A stretch of DNA of 9,735 nt from an uncultured Ruminococcus sp. (GCA_902767285.1 CACXHC010000233.1:1-9735), one strand, 5' to 3'; shown: positions 1 to 7,532, counted from the stretch's first letter. A program made the numbers and translations. The notes: generated from the sequence alone by a model not told the origin.

Positions 1-22
1 AACCTAACGATGTTTTGAATTA

Positions 23-66
23 CTCCCTCAGTCAGCTTCGCTGACAGCTCCCTCGGAGAGGGAGCC
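23..66. repeat. Short GC-rich double-hairpin repeat, unit 1
   Basis: Two adjacent perfect hairpins are seen. The first is GTCAGC (31-36), loop TTC, GCTGAC (40-45). The second is GCTCCCTC (47-54), loop GGA, GAGGGAGC (58-65). No T-tract follows, so a terminator role is weakly supported. The palindromic, non-coding, GC-rich character in an AT-rich genome fits a dispersed REP- or MITE-like element. I recall similar sequences as high-copy intergenic repeats in gut Clostridia, but copy number cannot be tested from this window. Confidence 0.6.
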
Positions 67-71
67 AAAAA

Positions 72-119
72 GCCTTCCTCTCTGAGTAAGGTGGCACGCC
101 GCAGGCGTGACGGAAGGAG
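72..119. repeat. Short hairpin repeat, unit 2
   Basis: A nested palindrome is seen. The outer arms are CCTTCC (73-78) and GGAAGG (112-117). The inner perfect hairpin is CACGCC (95-100), loop GCA, GGCGTG (104-109). Its sequence differs from unit 1, yet it has the same design of a 6-bp GC-rich stem with a 3-nt loop. It lies only a few bases after unit 1 and looks like a second intergenic repeat family inserted beside the first. No coding potential is evident. Confidence 0.55.
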
Positions 120-154
120 TTTATAGCACTAAGTTAATGACATTGGAACGAGAA

Positions 155-187
155 GCCCCCACCTCTAAGCGAAGCGTAGGTGGTGGG
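155..187. repeat. Imperfect hairpin repeat, unit 3
   Basis: CCCCCACCT (156-164) faces AGGTGGTGGG (178-187) across a short loop. The loop itself contains GC-GAA-GC pairing (169-175). The core pairing is CCACCT with AGGTGG; the outer arm needs a bulge. It sits about 30 nt before the argJ start codon and about 14 nt before its ribosome binding site. It may therefore be part of the argJ leader if transcription enters from upstream. A dispersed repeat is the simplest reading; an attenuator-like role is possible but unsupported. Confidence 0.45.
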
Positions 188-218
188 AGTATATCACTTA
201 TGGAAAGGTTTCTTTAAT

Positions 219-1445
219 ATGAATTTTGAATTTATTGAAAATGGCACGGTCACCACTCCCAAAGGATTTACCGCCGCCGGCGTTATAGGAGGAGTTAAAT
301 CTTCAAACACGACAAAACGTGATATTATGATGATAGCTTCCGAAAAAATTTGTAATGCCGCTGCCGTTTTTACAAAAAATCTTGTACAGAGTTCGGCTGT
401 AACGCTGTCGAAAAAACATCTCGAAAACGGTACGGCTCAGGCGATAATCGCAAATTCGGGCAACGCAAACACTTGCAACGCTGACGGCATGGAAAAAGCC
501 GAAAAAATGTGCTGTCTTGCCGCTGAAAATCTCGGAATAGATGAATCCGATGTTATTGTTGCATCAACAGGAGTTATCGGTCAAGCTATCCCGATAGAGC
601 CATTTGAAAAAGCTGTTCCCGAAATTGCGAAAATTATGAGTAAAGACGGTGGATCAGATGCCGCTGAAGCTATCATGACTACCGATACAGTAAAAAAAGA
701 ATCTGCCGTTAAATTCGAACTTAACGGAAAAACCGTTACTATCGGAGCAATTGCCAAGGGAAGCGGCATGATTCATATAAATATGGGTACGATGCTCAGT
801 TTCGCTTGCACAGATGCGGCTATATCTTCCGATATGCTGAAATCGGCTCTCAAAGAGGCAGTAGAAGTCAGTTACAATATGGTCAGCGTTGACGGCGACA
901 CATCAACAAACGATACTTTGGCTATTTTGGCTAACGGTTTGGCAGGCAACGAAGAAATCACTTCTCGTAATGAAGATTACCGCATTTTTACCGATGCTCT
1001 TACCGCTTTATGCAAGAGTATGGCAAAAAAACTCGCAGCAGATGGCGAAGGAGCTACAAAATTAATTATATGCTCAGTTAACGGAGCTAAAACAACAACA
1101 GAAGCAAAAGGCACGGCAAAAGCCGTAATTTGCAGTAGTCTTGTAAAAGCGGCGATGTTCGGTTCAGATGCAAACTGGGGACGTGTGCTGTGTGCGATTG
1201 GCTACTCGGGCTGTGATGTCGATATAACAAAAGTTGATGTTGCTTTTTCATCATCGGCAGGATGTATCGAAGTATGCAAAAACGGTGTAGGAGTGGATTT
1301 TTCGGAAGATGACGCAAAAAAAATCTTGCTTGAAAACGAAATCACAATAAAAATCGAACTCAATGACGGAAACGGATCCGCCGAGGCTTACGGCTGCGAC
1401 CTGACTTACGATTATGTTAAAATAAACGGAGATTACAGAACATGA
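219..1445 (+). CDS. argJ: Glutamate N-acetyltransferase / amino-acid acetyltransferase ArgJ
   Basis: Cytoplasmic enzyme of the cyclic arginine pathway. It transfers the acetyl group from N-acetylornithine to glutamate, releasing ornithine; bifunctional members can also use acetyl-CoA. The protein is 408 aa, full length for the family. The signature KGSGMI is followed by NMGTML at residues 188-193. Thr191 is the expected nucleophile exposed by autocatalytic cleavage into alpha and beta chains, so cleavage should fall between Gly190 and Thr191 (many homologues have Ala-Thr). The C-terminal DANWGRVLCAIGYSG stretch is also typical. ATG at 219 is chosen over the upstream in-frame GTG at 180 because GGAAAGG lies at 202-208 and family alignment begins near it. 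The stop overlaps the argB start as ATGA. Whether it is mono- or bifunctional cannot be read from sequence; no argA is visible. Confidence 0.96.
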   Translation: MNFEFIENGTVTTPKGFTAAGVIGGVKSSNTTKRDIMMIASEKICNAAAVFTKNLVQSSAVTLSKKHLENGTAQAIIANSGNANTCNADGMEKAEKMCCLAAENLGIDESDVIVASTGVIGQAIPIEPFEKAVPEIAKIMSKDGGSDAAEAIMTTDTVKKESAVKFELNGKTVTIGAIAKGSGMIHINMGTMLSFACTDAAISSDMLKSALKEAVEVSYNMVSVDGDTSTNDTLAILANGLAGNEEITSRNEDYRIFTDALTALCKSMAKKLAADGEGATKLIICSVNGAKTTTEAKGTAKAVICSSLVKAAMFGSDANWGRVLCAIGYSGCDVDITKVDVAFSSSAGCIEVCKNGVGVDFSEDDAKKILLENEITIKIELNDGNGSAEAYGCDLTYDYVKINGDYRT

Positions 1446-2299
1446 ATATTTCAAATGCAGATAAAGCCCACGTTCTTGTGCAGGCACTCCCCTATATACA
1501 AAAATATTACGGCAAGACCGTTGTTGTAAAATACGGCGGAAATGCTATGATAAACGAAGATTTGAAATCCGCTGTTATGAGCGATATTGCTCTTTTGAAA
1601 CTCGTTGGAATAAACGTTGTTCTTGTTCACGGCGGCGGCCCCGAAATAACAGAAATGCTCAAAAAAATAAACAAAGAGAGTCGATTCGTTAATGGTCTGC
1701 GTGTTACAGACCAAGAAACAATCGATATTGTTCAGATGGTTCTTGCCGGAAAAGTCAACAAAAGTCTTGTTCAGCATTTACAGAAAGCAGGAGCGGCAGC
1801 GGTCGGTTTGTGCGGTCTTGACGGAAAAATGCTCATCGCCGAAAAATTCATCACAAGCGAAGATATTGGGTTTGTGGGCGAAATCACCGAAGTAAATCCG
1901 AAGGTCATCAAAGATACTATAAACTCGGGGTTTGTTCCGATAATTTCGACAATAGCAAGCGGTCACAGCGGAGAAGTATATAATATAAATGCGGATATTG
2001 CCGCATCTCGAATCGCCGCCGAACTGAATGCCTGCAAGCTCATTCTTATGACAGATATACGAGGTCTGCTCAGAGATAAAGATGACGAAAACACGCTTAT
2101 TCCGAGTGTTAATGTGTCGGAAGTTCCCATGCTCAAGCGTGAGGGGATAATCAGCGGCGGCATGATTCCGAAAATTGACTGTTGTGTTGAAGCTGTAAGA
2201 CGTGGCGTTTCGAGAGCATACATAATTGACGGACGTATTCCCCACTCTATTCTTATCGAAATGCTCACCGCCGAAGGTATCGGCACAATGTTTTATTAA
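1442..2299 (+). CDS. argB: Acetylglutamate kinase ArgB
   Basis: Phosphorylates N-acetylglutamate with ATP to give N-acetylglutamyl 5-phosphate, the second step of ornithine synthesis, in the cytoplasm. 285 aa, full length for the amino-acid kinase family. Visible landmarks are K30-YGGNAM (ATP phosphate binding), HGGGPEI (63-69), RFVNGLRVTD (81-90, substrate loop), NINAD (181-185) and a C-terminal EMLTAEGIGTMF segment. The N-terminal helix (about residues 9-23, ALPYIQKYYGK) together with this C-terminal signature is what is known from hexameric, arginine-inhibited kinases, so feedback inhibition by arginine is inferred. The start codon overlaps the argJ stop by 4 nt, implying translational coupling. 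Confidence 0.97.
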   Translation: MNISNADKAHVLVQALPYIQKYYGKTVVVKYGGNAMINEDLKSAVMSDIALLKLVGINVVLVHGGGPEITEMLKKINKESRFVNGLRVTDQETIDIVQMVLAGKVNKSLVQHLQKAGAAAVGLCGLDGKMLIAEKFITSEDIGFVGEITEVNPKVIKDTINSGFVPIISTIASGHSGEVYNINADIAASRIAAELNACKLILMTDIRGLLRDKDDENTLIPSVNVSEVPMLKREGIISGGMIPKIDCCVEAVRRGVSRAYIIDGRIPHSILIEMLTAEGIGTMFY

Positions 2300-2317
2300 T
2301 TTTAAAGGTTGAAAAAT

Positions 2318-2749
2318 ATGAAAATAAATGTTGAAATTCGCCCCATGACAATTCAGGATTATGACGAAATTTTCGCTATGTGGCAAATAACCTCAAAAAG
2401 AGCTTTGTCAAATGCCGACAGCCGTGAGCGAATCGCCTTTTATCTTGACCGAAATCCCAATATGTCGCAAGTTGCCGTTGTTGACGGAAAAATCGTAGGA
2501 ACTGTGCTTTGCGGTCATGACGGCAGAAGAGGATTTATTCATCATATGGCGGTTTTGCCAGAATACCGCCGTCATCAAATCGGCATGAAGATGGCTAAAA
2601 AAGGACTTTCGGCAATAGCTGAAGCCGGAATTGACAAAACTCATATTTTTTGCTATACCGACAACAGCCTCGGACAAAGTTTCTGGAAGGCTATGGGCTG
2701 GACTAAAAGAGATGACGTTTATGTTTTCTCTTGCCAATGCGACAAGTAA
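2318..2749 (+). CDS. GNAT-family N-acetyltransferase (YpeA/RimI-like)
   Basis: 143-aa single-domain acetyl-CoA-dependent acyltransferase; substrate unknown. The fold is suggested by the beta strands around QVAVVDGKIVGTVLCG (51-66) and by motif A, HHMAVLPEYRRHQIGMKM (75-92), which forms the CoA pyrophosphate loop. In the usual R-x-x-G-x-G pattern the first glycine is replaced by Gln87, while Gly89 is kept. Motif B is near NSLGQSFWKAMGW (116-128). ATG 2318 is preferred to the in-frame TTG at 2309 because AAAGG at 2304-2308 is spaced 9 nt from it. It begins 18 nt after argB and ends 29 nt before the next gene, clearly within the arginine operon. It resembles YpeA-type proteins. A role as an alternative N-acetylglutamate synthase is only a contextual guess. 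Confidence 0.85.
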   Translation: MKINVEIRPMTIQDYDEIFAMWQITSKRALSNADSRERIAFYLDRNPNMSQVAVVDGKIVGTVLCGHDGRRGFIHHMAVLPEYRRHQIGMKMAKKGLSAIAEAGIDKTHIFCYTDNSLGQSFWKAMGWTKRDDVYVFSCQCDK

Positions 2750-2778
2750 ATTTTATACAACAGAAATGGAGTCCTTTT

Positions 2779-5700
2779 ATGAACGAAACTAAACTGAAAT
2801 CTCCATCAAAAAAAGAAAATAATTATTCGTTAAAGGCATTTTTGCTTGGTATTGCGGTATCGGCGATTTTTATTGTTCCGCTGATGATATACTACAAGGG
2901 AATGTTCATTTATTACGGCGACTATAATTTTCAGGTGTTGCCTTTTTACGAACTAATGGCAGACGCTGTTCACAATAAAGATATAGGTTGGAACTGGTAT
3001 ACAGATCTCGGCTCGTCTTTTGTAGGGTCGTACAGTTTCTATAATTTGGGAAGTCCGTTTTTCTGGGTTCTTCTGCTGTTCCCGTCAAAAGCTATTCCGT
3101 ATGTTATGGGGCCGTTGACGATGCTCAAATTTGGAATTTCTTCTCTGACGGCATATATTTATCTGAAACGATATACAAAAAACAAAAACAATGCTGTTCT
3201 CGGTGCGGTGCTGTATGCTTTTTCGGGAGCGGCAACATATAACATGGTTTTTCATTTTATCGATTCAATGGCACTGTTTCCGCTCCTTCTCGCCACTCTC
3301 GATATGTATGTATATGACAAAAAGAAGGGTCTTTTTGCTATAACAGCGTTTTTGTGTGCCATAACAAATTATTATTTATTTATAGGCGAAGTTGTTTTTT
3401 GTATTATATATTGGGCTGTCCGAAATGCCGTAAAATCCTACAAAATGTCGGCGAGAGATGTTTTTTACCTCATATTTGAAGGATTTATTGGTTCGGCTAT
3501 GTCCATGTTTATTCTGCTGCCGACTTTGTATCAGATAGTCGGCAACGGAAGAGCTAACGACAGCGGACTCAACGGCGGTTCGTTTTGGGTGTATCAATCG
3601 GGATATTCGTACATGAAAATACTTGTTTCTTTGTTCATGCCACCCGATCCGCCCCAATGGAATATATATGTTTCTTCGTTTGGGGGAACTTGGCACTCGA
3701 TAACGGCATATTTACCGCTGTTCGGAATGGCCGGAGTTTTCGCCGTTGTCTTTAACAAAAACAAAAATAAGTGGATTCGTGTTTTTTACGCTGTATGCCT
3801 TATATTTATGATGTTCCCCGTTCTCAACAGTTCGTTCGGAATGTTCACATCAACACAATATACACGATGGTTTTTCATGCTTCTGCTGATTATGGCTCAG
3901 GGAAGTGTAATGGCTTTGGAGGATCCTTCGACACAGTGGAAGAAATCTATAATAACAAATCTTGTTTTGTCGCTGTGTATAATTTTGATTGTCGGATTTA
4001 TGCCTGTGCAGTATCAAAGCAGTGTCGGCAGAAAATATATTGATTTCGGGCTTTCCGATATAAAACCGATTTTTTGGGTATATTCGGCAATCGCAGTTAT
4101 AAATATAGCAGTATGTATTTTGTTTGTTTCGCTGTATAAACGAAATCGCACATCTTTTCAAAAATACGGAGCATTAATGTTGATTTTTGCGATTCTGACT
4201 GTTACAGACTCTACGGTTGCAGTTGAAACTTCCGTTAACTGTAAAGAAAATCTGAATCCGCTGGAGCTTGGCCATTTGGGTGTAACTACCGATGATTTGG
4301 GTATTGATGATATAGATAACTGGCGTTCGGACGTTGTTTCAAACTCATCGTATTCAACCAAAATGTACGATTACGACAACACCGCAACAGAAGATTTCGC
4401 TGTATTCTTCCCCGCCGAAAAAGAATATATATCGAATACCATCGCAAAAGATAAGAAAAATTCCTATACTCAAGAAGATAACGCAATTTTGGGCTGGCAT
4501 CTTATGCCGTTTGGAATATTCCACAGCATTGTCAGCAGTTCCGTTACAAAATTGTATGAGGGATTGGGATTTACGAGAGTTACATTGTCAAATCTGCCTA
4601 TGGGTATGTACGGCATGAGGACTCTGACCGGAACAAAATATTTATTTAATCAATCAGATAATCCGCTTTCGGTAACGGACGAAAACGGTGATGTTATTAT
4701 TCCGGGATACAAATATTTGAAATCATGGAACGGATACGATATTTACGAAAATGAATATGCCGTTCCCATAGGCACGACTTACGACAAATTCATGTTCTCG
4801 ACCGATTTTGAAAATATTCCGAGTCAGTACAGACATCTTGTATTGCTCGACACAATTGTTGTGGATTCGTTCGAACAAACATGGAATTTCGTAGAAGTAA
4901 AAATGAAACAAGCCTCGCCCGAGGATTATAATTTCACTCAAGCAGAATATTTCGAAAACTGCTCCAAGCGAATTGAATCTGCTGTGTACGATTTCAAAAA
5001 AGATACTAAGGGTTTTGAGGCAAAAATAAATATTGGTGAAGTCGAAAACGGTGCTGACGGAAAATATGTTTTCTTTTCCGTTCCTTACGATTCGGGCTGG
5101 TCGGCGAAGGTCAACGGCGAAAAAGCCAAAATTGAGGTTGTCGATTATGGATTTATGGCGGTAAAAGTTCCGGCAAATCAAGAAAGCACGATTCGTTTTA
5201 ATTATCACACACCGGGTTCGCTGTACGGAATTTTCACATCGGTAGTTTGCGGAATAATGCTTCTGCTGTACGTTGCTCTCAACAAAATACGAGAGAATGA
5301 CGAATTATCAAATAAAGCCGTTACCGAAAATTCCGTAAATGTTACCATTCAGGAGGATTTTTTAGATATGTCAGTATTTGATATTGTAAAACAAACCGAA
5401 GAAGATTATATGATGCACGTTTATAAAAGAGTTCCTGTTGTTCTTGAGAGGGGTTCGGGTGCTGTCGGATACGATATGGACGATAAAAAATATATCGATT
5501 TTACATCTGGTATCGGCGTTAATGCACTCGGCTACGCAAACGGAAGCTGGATAAATGCCGTTGAAAAACAGCTCAGAAATATTCAGCACGCATCTAATCT
5601 TTATTATAATCCCACTCAGATTCAGCTTGCCGAAATGCTGTGCATGAAAACCGGATTCAGCAAAGTATTTTTTGCAAATTCGGGTGCCGAGGCTAACGAG

Positions 5701-6582
5701 TGTGCTATCAAAATCGCAAGAAAATACGGAAACGATAAATTCGGCGAAAAACATACTCATATTGTAACTCTCGAAAACTCTTTCCACGGCAGAACAATAA
5801 CAACTCTTTCGGCAACGGGTCAAGATGTTTTCCACAAATATTTTCAGCCGTTTACAGATGGTTTCAGCTATGCGAAGGCTAACAGCATGGAGAGCATAAA
5901 ATCTGCCGTAAACGAAAATACTTGTGCCGTTATGATAGAGCTTATTCAGGGCGAAGGCGGTGTAAATCCGCTTAATAAAGATTTCGTTAAAGAACTTGCC
6001 GATTTCTGCAAAGAGAACGATATTCTGCTTATTGTCGATGAGATTCAGACGGGCGTTGGCAGAACCGGCAAACTCTATTGTTACGAAAATTACGATATTA
6101 TCCCCGATGTGATTACTTCAGCGAAGGCACTCGGCGGCGGGCTTCCGCTTTCGGCTTGCCTGTGCAACGAGAAACTCAAGGACGTACTTACTCCCGGTTC
6201 AAACGGAACGACTTTCGGCGGAAATCCGATTGCCTGTGCCGGCGGTTTGTATATTGTAGAAACAATTTCGGATGAAACTTTCCTTGCAGAAGTAAGCAAA
6301 AAGGGCGAATATATGAGAAAACGCATCTCTGAAATGGACGGCGTTAAGGAAGTCAGAGGTTTGGGACTCATGATAGGCATTGTTCTGGAAAATAACAACT
6401 CCGGCGAAGTTCTCAACAAATGTGCAGAAAACGGACTTCTTGTTCTCACCGCAAACGGACTTATTCGTCTTTTGCCTCCGCTTAATATTGAATGGGAAGA
6501 TATTAACGAGGGCTTGGAAATTCTCGCAAAATCAATATCTCAATCTAATCAATCGGAAAAAACAGAAAATAAAGAAAACTAA
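2779..6582 (+). CDS. YfhO-type membrane protein fused in frame to acetylornithine aminotransferase (ArgD)
   Basis: One uninterrupted 1267-codon frame. Residues 1-863 match the YfhO family (about 860 aa in Bacillus, where YfhO is a GT-C-like protein implicated in lipoteichoic acid glycosylation). There are about a dozen predicted membrane helices between residues 19 and 480. An extracytoplasmic loop after helix 1 carries YYGDYNFQ, with Asp48 a candidate GT-C catalytic residue. A polar, probably extracytoplasmic domain spans about 481-810, followed by a last helix at about 815-837 and a charged tail. Residues 864-1267 are a complete ArgD. The predicted topology puts the ArgD part in the cytoplasm, where it could work. 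ATG 2779 is chosen because GGAG (2768-2771) precedes it by 7 nt; an upstream in-frame TTG at 2731 has no good site. A sequencing or assembly error at the junction is possible, but the frame is clean on both sides. Confidence 0.8.
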   Translation: MNETKLKSPSKKENNYSLKAFLLGIAVSAIFIVPLMIYYKGMFIYYGDYNFQVLPFYELMADAVHNKDIGWNWYTDLGSSFVGSYSFYNLGSPFFWVLLLFPSKAIPYVMGPLTMLKFGISSLTAYIYLKRYTKNKNNAVLGAVLYAFSGAATYNMVFHFIDSMALFPLLLATLDMYVYDKKKGLFAITAFLCAITNYYLFIGEVVFCIIYWAVRNAVKSYKMSARDVFYLIFEGFIGSAMSMFILLPTLYQIVGNGRANDSGLNGGSFWVYQSGYSYMKILVSLFMPPDPPQWNIYVSSFGGTWHSITAYLPLFGMAGVFAVVFNKNKNKWIRVFYAVCLIFMMFPVLNSSFGMFTSTQYTRWFFMLLLIMAQGSVMALEDPSTQWKKSIITNLVLSLCIILIVGFMPVQYQSSVGRKYIDFGLSDIKPIFWVYSAIAVINIAVCILFVSLYKRNRTSFQKYGALMLIFAILTVTDSTVAVETSVNCKENLNPLELGHLGVTTDDLGIDDIDNWRSDVVSNSSYSTKMYDYDNTATEDFAVFFPAEKEYISNTIAKDKKNSYTQEDNAILGWHLMPFGIFHSIVSSSVTKLYEGLGFTRVTLSNLPMGMYGMRTLTGTKYLFNQSDNPLSVTDENGDVIIPGYKYLKSWNGYDIYENEYAVPIGTTYDKFMFSTDFENIPSQYRHLVLLDTIVVDSFEQTWNFVEVKMKQASPEDYNFTQAEYFENCSKRIESAVYDFKKDTKGFEAKINIGEVENGADGKYVFFSVPYDSGWSAKVNGEKAKIEVVDYGFMAVKVPANQESTIRFNYHTPGSLYGIFTSVVCGIMLLLYVALNKIRENDELSNKAVTENSVNVTIQEDFLDMSVFDIVKQTEEDYMMHVYKRVPVVLERGSGAVGYDMDDKKYIDFTSGIGVNALGYANGSWINAVEKQLRNIQHASNLYYNPTQIQLAEMLCMKTGFSKVFFANSGAEANECAIKIARKYGNDKFGEKHTHIVTLENSFHGRTITTLSATGQDVFHKYFQPFTDGFSYAKANSMESIKSAVNENTCAVMIELIQGEGGVNPLNKDFVKELADFCKENDILLIVDEIQTGVGRTGKLYCYENYDIIPDVITSAKALGGGLPLSACLCNEKLKDVLTPGSNGTTFGGNPIACAGGLYIVETISDETFLAEVSKKGEYMRKRISEMDGVKEVRGLGLMIGIVLENNNSGEVLNKCAENGLLVLTANGLIRLLPPLNIEWEDINEGLEILAKSISQSNQSEKTENKEN
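5351..5370 (+). promoter_or_regulatory. Internal Shine-Dalgarno and ATG at the YfhO/ArgD junction
   Basis: A perfect AGGAGG (5351-5356) lies inside the long frame, 11 nt before an in-frame ATG (5368). It is the best Shine-Dalgarno match next to any start in the window, while neighbouring genes use AAAGG or GGAG. As coding sequence it reads as the unconserved QEDFLD of the linker. It therefore looks like the retained ribosome binding site of a once separate argD. The 11-nt spacing is slightly long. Confidence 0.7.
5368..6582 (+). CDS. argD: Acetylornithine aminotransferase ArgD (internal start within the fused frame)
   Basis: PLP-dependent class III aminotransferase converting N-acetylglutamate 5-semialdehyde plus glutamate to N-acetylornithine plus 2-oxoglutarate. 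Read from the internal ATG it is 404 aa, normal for ArgD, starting MSVFDIVKQTEEDYMMHVYK as homologues do. Landmarks in this numbering: YIDFTSGIGVNALG near the N-terminus, NSGAEANECAIKIARK (PLP phosphate loop), NSFHGRT, LLIVDEIQTGVGRTG with Asp224 facing the pyridine nitrogen, and SAKALGGG with Lys253 as the Schiff-base lysine. GTTFGGNPIACA follows. All catalytic residues are present, so the ArgD part should be active. The same residues form the C-terminal part of the 1267-aa fusion. Whether free ArgD, fusion, or both are made is unknown. argF starts 17 nt downstream. Confidence 0.9.
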   Translation: MSVFDIVKQTEEDYMMHVYKRVPVVLERGSGAVGYDMDDKKYIDFTSGIGVNALGYANGSWINAVEKQLRNIQHASNLYYNPTQIQLAEMLCMKTGFSKVFFANSGAEANECAIKIARKYGNDKFGEKHTHIVTLENSFHGRTITTLSATGQDVFHKYFQPFTDGFSYAKANSMESIKSAVNENTCAVMIELIQGEGGVNPLNKDFVKELADFCKENDILLIVDEIQTGVGRTGKLYCYENYDIIPDVITSAKALGGGLPLSACLCNEKLKDVLTPGSNGTTFGGNPIACAGGLYIVETISDETFLAEVSKKGEYMRKRISEMDGVKEVRGLGLMIGIVLENNNSGEVLNKCAENGLLVLTANGLIRLLPPLNIEWEDINEGLEILAKSISQSNQSEKTENKEN

Positions 6583-6599
6583 GAAAGGACAAATCCAAA

Positions 6600-7532
6600 A
6601 TGAAGCATTTATTGAAATTGCTCGACTGGTCAGGCGATGACATAATAAAAGTTTTAAATATCGCCGACCAATTGAAATATGAGCAAAGAAACGGAATCTC
6701 AAAGAAATATCTCGAAGGAAAAAGCCTCGGAATGATTTTTGAAAAAGCCAGCACAAGAACTCGCGTATCATTTGAAGTAGGAATGTTCCAGCTTGGCGGA
6801 ACGGCTCTCTTCTTGTCATCTGATAAAACTCAAATTGGCAGAGGTGAGCCTGTTCAGGACACAGCGAGAGTTCTTTCACGCTATCTCGATGGAATTATGA
6901 TAAGAACATTCGAGCAAGCAGAAGTTGAAGCTCTTGCAGAGAATGGCTCTATCCCGATAATAAACGGTCTTACAGATTTCTGCCACCCGTGTCAGGTTCT
7001 CGCAGACCTCATGACGATTAGAGAATACAAGGGCAAATTGAACGGACTGAAAATGTGCTTTATCGGCGATGGAAATAATATGATGAACTCGCTTATCGTT
7101 GGTGCATTAAAAACAGGTATGTCGATTTCGGTTGCATGTCCTGAAGGATATGAACCTGATGACGCTGTTCTTGATTTTGCAAAGGGATTTGGCGACAAGT
7201 TCGAGATGCTCCGCAATCCTGCGGAAGCCGTAAAAAATGCCGATGTGGTTATCACTGATGTTTGGGCATCTATGGGGCAGGAAGAAGAGGCAAAACAGAG
7301 AGCGGCTGCATTTAAGGGATACCAAATCAACAGTGATATTATGAATCTTGCCGCTAATGATGCTATTGTTCTTCACTGCTTGCCGGCTCACAGAGAGGAA
7401 GAAATCACAACCGAAGTTTTTGAAGCTCATGCAGACGAAATTTTTGAGGAGGCAGAAAACCGCCTTCATGCTCAAAAAGCAGTTATGGTTTATCTTATGA
7501 ACAGTGAATCCGACATTGTTCGTGACCACTGA
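6600..7532 (+). CDS. argF: Ornithine carbamoyltransferase ArgF
   Basis: Makes citrulline from ornithine and carbamoyl phosphate in the cytoplasm. 310 aa, normal length. Signatures: STRTR (51-55, carbamoyl-phosphate binding), DFCHPCQ with HPCQ at 129-132, DVWASMGQ (220-227, ornithine-binding SMG loop) and HCLP (259-262). These distinguish it from aspartate carbamoyltransferase. The start at 6600 follows AAAGGA (6584-6589) by 10 nt and lies 17 nt after the argD stop, so it is in the same operon. An anabolic role is inferred from the biosynthetic neighbours; no arcA or arcC, which would suggest the catabolic deiminase pathway, is present here. Confidence 0.96.
   Translation: MKHLLKLLDWSGDDIIKVLNIADQLKYEQRNGISKKYLEGKSLGMIFEKASTRTRVSFEVGMFQLGGTALFLSSDKTQIGRGEPVQDTARVLSRYLDGIMIRTFEQAEVEALAENGSIPIINGLTDFCHPCQVLADLMTIREYKGKLNGLKMCFIGDGNNMMNSLIVGALKTGMSISVACPEGYEPDDAVLDFAKGFGDKFEMLRNPAEAVKNADVVITDVWASMGQEEEAKQRAAAFKGYQINSDIMNLAANDAIVLHCLPAHREEEITTEVFEAHADEIFEEAENRLHAQKAVMVYLMNSESDIVRDH

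Noticed and set aside
48..65. Hairpin of repeat unit 1 as an intrinsic terminator of an upstream gene
   Set aside because: The stem is strong, but it is followed by GCCAAAAAGCC with no T-tract on the + strand; a dispersed repeat explains it better.
1778..2386. Long reverse-strand open frame (202 codons) opposite argB
   Set aside because: It lies wholly antisense to the well-supported argB and the start of the GNAT gene. It has no recognisable domain and no ribosome binding site; its Cys/Asn/Phe-rich composition is typical of a shadow frame.
2731..2778. Earlier TTG start for the YfhO-ArgD frame, overlapping the GNAT gene
   Set aside because: It has no ribosome binding site and adds 16 unconserved residues, whereas ATG 2779 has GGAG at 7 nt spacing and is followed by a normal N-terminal helix.
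5371..5835. Reverse-strand 154-codon open frame opposite argD
   Set aside because: It is antisense to conserved ArgD motifs and has no domain or initiation signal; it is explained by codon bias of the real gene.
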